Shown here one piece after another: positions 1 through 6,700 of a stretch of DNA of 8,611 nucleotides. Position numbers and translations under genes: made by a program. Source of the DNA: JAPLDA01 sp043783155 (lineage in GTDB: Bacteria; Bacteroidota; Bacteroidia; AKYH767-A; 2013-40CM-41-45). The DNA is taken from the NCBI GenBank assembly GCA_043783155.1, contig JAYVZS010000128.1, positions 1 to 8,611 on the forward strand, written 5' to 3'. The first letter of the stretch is position 1, and every line of letters begins with the position of its first letter. Below the pieces are notes generated by a model. The model was not told the DNA's origin. It searched no databases and saw nothing but the letters and a program-made list of their open reading frames with translations.

Positions 1-2
1 TA

Positions 3-269
3 AATCTTACATCTCCTTTTGATACAACTATTATTCTGAGGAGAGGGCTCCGAATGCGATCTCCCTCCCACACTACCTCTCGCGGAATAACGGGTCGTAA
101 CATCAGTCTATTAACAGGATTGGACAACACGATGATTCAAAACGGCCTTGATTTCCTTTACAGGCAAAACGACTATTACGCATTAGATGACGGGTTTTCC
201 GGAAATACATCCGTTTCAATTGCAAACTTAAACGATGTACTGATGTTCGTTTGTATTTACACGCCATAA
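3..269 (+). CDS. C-terminal fragment of an unrecognised protein (5' end outside window)
   Basis: This frame is open from the first bases to a TAA at 267-269 and gives about 88 residues. The first ATG, at 54, is unlikely to be the true start because the frame continues without a stop to the left edge, while the other two plus frames meet stops within the first 40 bases. The tail is hydrophilic then mildly hydrophobic and ends LMFVCIYTP. It contains GLDFLYRQNDYYALDDGF, which reads like genuine protein, and codon use is mixed as in a real gene. No signal peptide, membrane helix, catalytic motif or T9SS sorting domain can be recognised, so no function is proposed. An intrinsic terminator starting 37 nt after the stop supports a real transcription unit that converges on the adhesin cluster. 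Alternatives are a degraded gene or a chance ORF. Confidence 0.5.
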   Translation, partial: NLTSPFDTTIILRRGLRMRSPSHTTSRGITGRNISLLTGLDNTMIQNGLDFLYRQNDYYALDDGFSGNTSVSIANLNDVLMFVCIYTP

Positions 270-306
270 AAGTTCTCAGGAAGGCCGATTAGATATATGA
301 GGATGA

Positions 307-344
307 AAAAAGGAAATTGAAGTTACTTTCAATTTCTTTTTTTC
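307..344 (+). terminator. Intrinsic terminator after the left-edge gene
   Basis: GAAATTGAA at 314-322 pairs with TTCAATTTC at 329-337 around a 6-nt loop. The stem extends outward through a G-U pair and six A-U pairs (307-312 with 339-344), ending in a run of seven T. It begins 37 nt past the stop at 269. The A-run on the left flank means it could also stop transcription coming from the other direction, so it may be bidirectional. Confidence 0.85.
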
Positions 345-654
345 ATTTAAATCTGATTGATAAAAATATTTTCAATGAAGAATGAAGGCTATTCTCTGCG
401 CGAAACAAAAAAAAATTATCACTACTGTCCGACAAAAAAGATACTCACCTCTTGAAACATCTATCGATAGCAGGGATTAGCCCCTCTCCCTCGGAGAGGG
501 ATTGGGGTGAGGTCAATAAGGCAGAAATTGATGGTGACGGCATATTCAAAGCGACAAAAAATATTTCCCGGACAATAGTGAAAAATTATAATTTCCTGAG
601 TACGTTCTTCTGATTTGAATTCTGGTGAGTATGAAATAACAGGGCCCGCTATTA
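345..654. other. Intergenic stretch between convergent terminators, no gene seen
   Basis: About 310 nt lie between the two terminators. A minus-strand frame (461-670) is open here, but it runs into the terminator hairpin at 655-689 and through the palindromic repeat at 475-514, and it has no domain or signal, so I do not call it a gene. Apart from that repeat, the stretch is AT-rich and holds only small palindromes, such as a 10-nt one at 461-470, that are expected by chance. No tRNA or other structured RNA was recognised. Confidence 0.6.
475..514. repeat. GC-rich palindromic repeat, REP-like intergenic element
   Basis: CCCTCTCC (482-489) pairs with GGAGAGGG (493-500) around a 3-nt loop. It is followed by an ATTGGGGTGAGGTC tail (501-514) and preceded by GATTAGC. 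The element stands out as C/G-rich in an AT-rich spacer. Read on the minus strand it encodes the phrase LTPIPLRGRG. I recognise this as close to the LTPxPSPKERG-type spurious translations made by a family of dispersed intergenic repeats found in many bacterial genomes. The fold is visible in the sequence; family membership is from memory. Only one copy lies in the window, so dispersal cannot be shown here. Confidence 0.6.
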
Positions 655-689
655 ATAAAAAAGAGGCCACCTGATTCAGGCGACCTCTT
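655..689 (-). terminator. Intrinsic terminator of the adhesin-barrel-lipoprotein cluster
   Basis: On the minus strand, AAGAGGTCGCCTGA (689-676) pairs with TCAGGTGGCCTCTT (674-661) with only two G-U wobbles, so about 12 pairs form around a tight loop, followed at once by a U-rich run (662-657). It starts 22 nt after the stop codon of the OmpA-family gene at 712. This is a strong, textbook-shaped end for the leftward operon. Confidence 0.9.
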
Positions 690-711
690 CACTTTCAATT
701 TATACTATAGC

Positions 712-2640
712 TTATTTAGCACTCGTTTTTTCATTCACAAAACCCACCACTTTAAATTCAGTTCGGCGGTTTTGCTGATGCTCTTCCTCGGTACAATCCA
801 CTCCGTTCTTGCAGCGATTCACTAACATCGTCTCACCATATCCTTTGGCAGTCATACGATTTTTAGTGATGCCATGGCTGATGAGGTAACTCACGGCCGC
901 TTCAGCACGTTTCTGAGACAACACCATATTGTACTGATCGTCAGCCCTTGAATCAGTATGAGAGCTGAGTTCTATTTTTATGTCAGCATTTTCTTTCATG
1001 ATGGTTACGAGTTTGTTCAACCCTTCAGCTGCATCCGGACGAATTGCCCATTTATCAAGGTCATAGTATATATTCTCAAGAACGATTGGTTTGTTCACGA
1101 TAATACGCTCCATTTCGAGTTTCAGCTTCACATACATGTTCTCGCTTCTGTTCTTACCTTTAGTCGAAACTTTTTCAGTATTTGTAAAATAGTTATCCCT
1201 GCTTCCTACCACTGAAAAGTCGCTGTTTTGCTCAAGCATAAACATGAATTTTCCATCATCACCGGTTATGGTCTGGAGTTTCTGTCCGGTTGTTTCATTG
1301 GTTAACTCAACCAATACTCCGCTCAATGGTTGCTGGGAAATTTTCTCTACGGCAATTCCTTCCAGCGTGAAAAACAATTTTGTAAATCCATAGATATTAT
1401 CCTGTGTAGTGTTGTTGCTGTTCCGGTTCGACGAGAAATAACCTTCTGAAGCACTGTCGTTCATCACCACTCCAAAATCATCATAGCTTGTGTTGATCGG
1501 GTAACGCATGTTCTCCGCATCTGTCCACTGGTTGTTCTTATTCACAGAATAAAAAATATCCAGGCCTCCGAGGTTGGTATGACCTTCACTTGAGAAATAA
1601 AGAATGCTGTCATGGTAAATGGTCGGGAACATATCATTGTACGGTGTGTTAACCGCTGGTCCGAGATTTACAGGAGTGCCCCATTTTCCATTATCCATTT
1701 TTGTCATGTAGATATCTGTTCCTCCCAATCCACCCGGCATATCACTTACGAAATACATGGTCTTACCATCCTTGGTCAAAGAAGGATGACCAGTGCTGTA
1801 GTTATCTGAATTATACGGAAACTCTTCCGTTTTTTTCCATGTGCTGTCCTTGAAAACCGCCTTATACATTTTCAGGTTCACTACATCAGAGTCGCTTTTC
1901 TTTACTTTTTTCTTCGAATAATTATTACGCGTGAAGTACATCACGGTATCTCCGCCGAAAGCGCAGGGTCCGTCATGATAGATACCATTCACATCTCCTT
2001 TGATAGGTTCAGGTGAACTGAAGTTTCCTTTGCTGTCAGGTTTTGAATAATACAAATCGAGATATGGCTGACCTGTCCATGGGTAAGTTTTCGACTTCGC
2101 GCTTTTTCCGCTGGCACGATCACTCACGAAAATAAGTCCGTCTTTAAAATATTGCGGTGAAAAGTTAGTTTGTCCTGTATTGACTCCGATTGAATTAATC
2201 GTATACAAAGCCGAATCTTTCCGGTACTCGGTTACACTGTCGCAACTCGCTCTTAATTTTTTAGCGCTTGCATCATTCGGCTGATCTTTCAGATAATTGT
2301 CGTACCAGGTAGCTGCCTGTGTGTATTTTCCATTACGCATCAGCAACTGCGCATATCTCAGTTTATGAATCGGCTCGCATTCTTTCATCTGTACAACCTT
2401 CGCATACGCATCTTCCGCTTTCTGCACATTATTAGTGAGGCGATAACTTTCGGCTAATTTAATATCCGCTTCCGGAAAATCTTTTTTGCCTAACGCTTTC
2501 TGGTATTCTACAATGGCGTCGGTGTAAGCGAGACTGTTAAACATCCTGTTACCCTGTCTTACATGGTAAGAGGCGCAACCGCTCAATAACAGTACTGCAA
2601 CGGCCTGCAGAAGTAAAAAATTTTTATAGTGGTGTTTCAT
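712..2640 (-). CDS. PorE-like outer-membrane lipoprotein: TPR, beta-propeller, CRD-like and OmpA_C domains
   Basis: This 642-residue protein is complete, starts at ATG and ends at TAA. Residues 1-22 are a lipoprotein signal with lipobox LSGC and acylated Cys22. No acidic surface-export signal follows the Cys (ASYHVRQ), so it probably faces the periplasm. TPR-like helices span about 28-130. PD40/WD40-like blades span about 155-420, with recurring segments such as DGKTMYFVSD (291-300) and two GGxDI blade edges (306-310, 358-362). A carboxypeptidase-regulatory-like beta-sandwich covers about 421-510. An OmpA_C peptidoglycan-binding domain covers about 515-632, with the expected diaminopimelate-contacting pair Asp563 and Arg578 (15 residues apart), the HTDSRADD motif, and NRRTEF near the end. 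Cys610 and Cys616 lie in the NRCKNGVDC insertion typical of Bacteroidota members. Domain order and length match Porphyromonas gingivalis PorE, a T9SS component, but the family has many paralogs per genome, so I give no symbol. It lies 130 nt downstream of the SprF-like gene and is probably co-transcribed with it. The leader is A-rich without a clear Shine-Dalgarno. An anchoring role for the adhesin/barrel complex is inference. Confidence 0.95.
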   Translation of the reverse strand: MKHHYKNFLLLQAVAVLLLSGCASYHVRQGNRMFNSLAYTDAIVEYQKALGKKDFPEADIKLAESYRLTNNVQKAEDAYAKVVQMKECEPIHKLRYAQLLMRNGKYTQAATWYDNYLKDQPNDASAKKLRASCDSVTEYRKDSALYTINSIGVNTGQTNFSPQYFKDGLIFVSDRASGKSAKSKTYPWTGQPYLDLYYSKPDSKGNFSSPEPIKGDVNGIYHDGPCAFGGDTVMYFTRNNYSKKKVKKSDSDVVNLKMYKAVFKDSTWKKTEEFPYNSDNYSTGHPSLTKDGKTMYFVSDMPGGLGGTDIYMTKMDNGKWGTPVNLGPAVNTPYNDMFPTIYHDSILYFSSEGHTNLGGLDIFYSVNKNNQWTDAENMRYPINTSYDDFGVVMNDSASEGYFSSNRNSNNTTQDNIYGFTKLFFTLEGIAVEKISQQPLSGVLVELTNETTGQKLQTITGDDGKFMFMLEQNSDFSVVGSRDNYFTNTEKVSTKGKNRSENMYVKLKLEMERIIVNKPIVLENIYYDLDKWAIRPDAAEGLNKLVTIMKENADIKIELSSHTDSRADDQYNMVLSQKRAEAAVSYLISHGITKNRMTAKGYGETMLVNRCKNGVDCTEEEHQQNRRTEFKVVGFVNEKTSAK

Positions 2641-2770
2641 CGTGTGTTTGATGTTTCTGGTTTGGTGTTTTGAGAGAATTTATTCGTTCATTGATTGAGT
2701 GGTCATTGGTTTATTGATTCATTGCACTGTTAAAACACGCACTGCAATCACTGATTATACAATCCTTCAA
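2641..2770 (-). other. 130-nt spacer between SprF-like and PorE-like genes with degenerate ATTGA-type repeats
   Basis: The spacer contains no ORF. From 2677 to 2724 it is a low-complexity tract built from variants of ATTGATT, CATTG and TTATT. On the minus strand, CAGTG occurs three times within about 35 nt just after the SprF-like stop, and ATTGCA/TGCAAT could form a 6-bp stem with a 16-nt loop. No T-run follows it, so it is not a convincing terminator. I see no clear Bacteroidota promoter (TTG spaced to TAnnTTTG). Read-through into the lipoprotein gene is therefore plausible. Confidence 0.4.
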
Positions 2771-3694
2771 TTAAAAATATCTCGGCGTTTTCATTTTCAT
2801 AATATCATAACCGAAATCATAACCGATCATAATCTCATGAGAACCTGAAGAATAATTTTTAACATCTGTGGTGGTGAAGTCATAGCTATATCCTAATCTC
2901 CATTGTTTAGTAAACTGAAATTCCACCATCGCTACAAAGCTATCGCCTGTTCTGAATGAACCTCCAACCCAAAGCACGTTCGCAAAAAGGAAATTTAGAT
3001 TTAAGTCCGTTTGAACAGGAGCATTACCCACATATTTTACCAGCACGCTTGGCTTCGCTACCACGTCATCACTGATTGGAATAGCAATTCCGGCAGTTGC
3101 ATAATAATGTCGCACCTGGTGAGGAACTAAATCTCCTTTGTTGATGGTAAGCGATTCCGTTGGCGTATAAGCGATAATAGTAGGAACGGATAATCCTGCA
3201 TAAAATGTATTGGAATATAAAAACAATCCGGCGCCGATATTTGGCTGAAAGCCCGACTTGTTTTCGCCAAACACAGGATCTTGAATGTCCCAGTCTTTCA
3301 AATCAGTATTCTTGATACTATAAAATTGTCCTCCTGCTTTGATACCCATTCCCAATTTCAACTTTTCAGTGACCTTGAGGTGATACGCTAAGCTCAGGTG
3401 AGCTTCGGTACGATCCGTTACTGCGATATGATCGTGGCTGACAGTAACTCCCCATCCAAGGTTTTTCAATCCCCACGGACCATGCAGGGTAGCAACTTGA
3501 GTCTCCGGCGTTCCTTTAAACCCGACCCATTGCTTGCGGTACAGGAGCGTTGCCATCATATAATCTTTACTTCCCGCATAAGCCGGATTCAGGAGCAACT
3601 GGTTGAACATATACTGGCTCACCAAGATGTCCTGTTGTGCTTTCACCTGCTGAAATGCTGTAAGGAAGAAAATAATCGTCAGAATCTTTTTCAT
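2771..3694 (-). CDS. PorP/SprF-family type IX secretion outer-membrane protein
   Basis: This 307-residue protein is complete and close to the usual ~300 residues of the family. Residues 1-19 are a Sec signal peptide (KK, hydrophobic core, cleavage after VKA before QQ). The mature N-terminus carries the hallmark SQYMFNQLLLNPAYAGS (26-42), followed by RKQWVGFKGTPET (53-65), both characteristic of PorP/SprF. The rest alternates in beta-barrel fashion, and the chain ends KTPRYF with a C-terminal aromatic suited to BAM insertion. In Flavobacterium johnsoniae, SprF is needed for secretion of the adhesin SprB, and SprF paralogs beside other type B substrates serve those substrates. Here the gene starts 80 nt after the stop of a type B adhesin, so it is most likely that protein's dedicated export/attachment partner. 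The ATG at 3694 is chosen because it gives the intact signal peptide. The leader has a run of nine A and no Shine-Dalgarno, as is common in Bacteroidota. No frameshift or missing motif is seen. Confidence 0.95.
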   Translation of the reverse strand: MKKILTIIFFLTAFQQVKAQQDILVSQYMFNQLLLNPAYAGSKDYMMATLLYRKQWVGFKGTPETQVATLHGPWGLKNLGWGVTVSHDHIAVTDRTEAHLSLAYHLKVTEKLKLGMGIKAGGQFYSIKNTDLKDWDIQDPVFGENKSGFQPNIGAGLFLYSNTFYAGLSVPTIIAYTPTESLTINKGDLVPHQVRHYYATAGIAIPISDDVVAKPSVLVKYVGNAPVQTDLNLNFLFANVLWVGGSFRTGDSFVAMVEFQFTKQWRLGYSYDFTTTDVKNYSSGSHEIMIGYDFGYDIMKMKTPRYF

Positions 3695-3726
3695 TGACTG
3701 TGTTTTTATTTCTTGTTTTTTTTTGT

Positions 3727-3767
3727 TATATAGTTTTATATACTCAACAGTTAATCTTCAACTGTCG
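3727..3767 (-). promoter_or_regulatory. Possible hairpins in the adhesin/SprF-like spacer
   Basis: In the 80-nt spacer, an 8-bp stem on the minus strand (3767-3760 with 3752-3745, including one G-U pair) begins eight bases past the adhesin stop codon. TATATA repeats at 3737-3742 and 3727-3732 could form a second, weak stem. Downstream comes a nine-A run (3724-3716), not a U-run, so this is not an intrinsic terminator. It could be an mRNA stability or processing element that sets adhesin and barrel levels separately, but chance AT-rich structure is equally possible. Confidence 0.25.
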
Positions 3768-3774
3768 GTTCAAA

Positions 3775-6700
3775 CTATCTTCTTAAATCAACATACGTAT
3801 TTCTTGTTGAAGGGCTGAGATTACTGTTCTTGATTTCGAGAATCACAAAGTATGTTCCTTCCGGCAACGGATCTCCACTGTTGTTCTGACCAATCCAGTC
3901 GGCCAGGTTATCAGATTGATTTTGATAATTGTCTTTTGAGTAAACCAGGTTACCCCAACGGTTGAATACTTTGAATGAATTGACAGGATATTTTTCTATA
4001 CCATGTATTACATAAGCAGGATTGAACAAATCACCATTCGGGCTAAATGCTGTAGGTAATTCAAGTTCACTGAAACAACTTCCGTCATCCTTATAGGTTA
4101 CGTCAACTGAATCGCTGTTTACACAGGCGCCGTTCATAACAGTCCATACTAATATATTTATACCAAGAGCAGGATGAAGAATTGCATTTGATGAATTTGG
4201 ATTATCGATGGTTGCTCCCACTCCGCTATATATTGTCCATACACCGCTTCCAACAACCGGTCTCGATCCGTCAAGCGTATATTTATCAGACAATACTTTA
4301 CAGATCGTTGTGTCAGATCCTGCATCCGCTGTAACCGGTGATGATGAAAGAATAGTGACACGCGCACTGTCTCTGCATATTCCATTTGTGACAGTCCACA
4401 TGAATGTATTATTTCCCAATGTAAGTCCTGACACGGTCGCTGTCGCAGTAGTTGTATTAGGAGTGAAAGTACCTGTACCGGATAGAATTGTCCATACGCC
4501 TGTATAACCCGGGTTCAAGGTTGCAGTCATTACATAACTGTTGCCGCACGTGCTGTCATTCGATCCTGCGTTTGCCGGAAAGTTTGTAACCGTTACGTTA
4601 TCACTTGCTGTACAAACTCCATTCGTTATTGTCCACTGGAATATATTATTTCCGACAAGTAAATTAGTTATAGTCGCGGCAGTGTCGTGAAGGTTAGAGA
4701 AGTTAGCTCCACCTGAAACTGTTGACCATGTTCCTATATAACCAGAAATTAATGTAGCGGCAAGAGTCGCTGTATTCAAACATGCATCCTGATCAGGTCC
4801 TGCATTCGCAGTTACTGCTGCAGAAACATCAATTGATACAATCGCACTGTCGTGACATGTTCCATTAGTAATCGACCATCGGAAAATACTTATTCCGATC
4901 GGAAGATTCGATATCGTTGTTACCGGATTTGTAATATTCGTTATTACCGGCGCTCCTCCACCCGAAACATGTGTCCATGTTCCTGCATAACCAGGAGCAA
5001 GCGTTGCCTGCATCGTTGTATTCGTTACACAAATAGTTTGGTTTGGTCCGGGGTTCGCGATAGCAGGATCATAATTAACAGTGTCTCTTGTGTTCGCTGA
5101 ACAAACTCCGTTTCCGATTGTCCATTGGAATATATTTGTTCCTGATGTCATTCCTGTAACCTGTGTCAATGGATTTGCAGACGGGTTGAAGTTTCCTGAA
5201 CCTGAAACAACCGTCCATGCTCCAGTATAACCGGCAACAGTTGTCGCTGTAAGATTTGCTGTATCAGGACAAACAGTCTGACCAGAACCACCTGTAACAG
5301 TAACAGGCGCGAAGGCCGTAATAGTTGCTCTGCTGCTATCGAAACAAGATCCGTTTGTTATATACCATTGGAATACATTCGGTCCTACTCCCAAACCGGT
5401 AACTACGATTGTCGCATTGGTATCAGGAGGAACAATTGTTCCTGAACCTGAAATCAATGTCCATGTTCCATGGAATCCGGCGATAGCAGTAGCGAACAAT
5501 GTTGTTGAATCACCGCAAACGTTGTGATTTCCACCGGCATTCGCAAAGAACGGGGCATAATCAATTGTTACAGTTGAACTATCACTACAGGTACCGTTGG
5601 TAAGTGTCCACTGGAATACATTCGCTCCAGGAGTCATGTTGTTAACGGTTGAAGCGGTATCATGAATATTAGAGAAAGTAGCACTACCGGAAAGAACAGT
5701 CCATGTTCCGACATAACCTGAAATTCCGTTCGCGTCAAGCGCTGCAGAGTCTCTGCAAACTGATTGCGGAGGTCCTGCAATAGCAACGATCGGCGCATAC
5801 GCTGTGATCGCGACAGTATTACTGTCAGAACAAGTTCCGTTTGTAATCGTCCACTGGAAAACATTGGTGGTATAACTCAAGGCATCTACCTGCGCATTTG
5901 GATTTGTATTTTGTCCCACACCGAATGTTCCTGAACCGGAAAGCACTGTCCAGATTCCTGTATAACCCGCAGGCAGTGTTGCCGCCATAGTAGTTGAGTT
6001 ACCGCATACACTCTGTGCCGGACCAGGCGTGAAAACAAGCGGCGCCGGCTGATTGATCGTAATGAAAATTGTATAACTACACGAATTAGAGTCCGTCACG
6101 ATACAACTATATGTACCTGCTCCAAGACTGTCAACAGACGCTGTTGTATCTCCCGGACTTGTACTCCATAAATAAGTATATGGCGCGGTACCACCGGAAG
6201 GATATACAGTTGCAGTACCAATATGACCGCCATTACAAATATTATCTGTTGTGCTGTCGGTTGCAGAAAGATTTGCGGCGTTACCGACAAGTATAGAACC
6301 TGAAACAGTACAACCCAAACTATCTGTAACCACTACTGAGTATATAGCAGAAGGAAGACTGTCCACTGTTGAAGTTATATCGAGATTAGGTGTATTCCAT
6401 GCATACGTATATGGCGGAACAGCACCTGAAACTGTAACTGTAACAGTTCCGATATTTAAACCGCAGGCCGTCGGAGTTGACGTAAGCGTATCCGTAAACG
6501 CAGGTGGTTCATTTAATGTGATGGATATTGAATCAGAACTACATCCATTGCCATCAATGATGTGAACGGTATATGTTCCAGCGGTTAATCCTGAAACATT
6601 TTGTGTGGTGTCAGTATTCGGATTCCATACGTACGAGTAAGGCAAAACGCCTCCGGTATCGGTGAGGTTGATAGATCCGTTACTCTGACCGAAACAACTG

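Noticed and set aside
461..470. Perfect 10-nt palindrome CTATCGATAG as an operator site
   Set aside because: It is a single copy, sits between convergent gene ends rather than near a start, and is short enough to occur by chance.
461..670. Minus-strand 69-codon open frame in the left intergenic region
   Set aside because: It begins inside the terminator hairpin, reads through the palindromic repeat (giving the spurious LTPIPLRGRG phrase), and has no recognisable domain or leader.
958..1809. Plus-strand frames antisense to the OmpA-family gene
   Set aside because: They lie opposite a complete, well-supported domain protein and have no coding features of their own.
3398..3697. Plus-strand 99-codon frame antisense to the SprF-like gene
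   Set aside because: It is opposite the conserved signal and NPAYAGS region of a clear family member and has no recognisable features.
3745..3767. Hairpin just after the adhesin stop as an intrinsic terminator
   Set aside because: The stem is short and, in the direction of transcription, is followed by A-rich rather than U-rich sequence.
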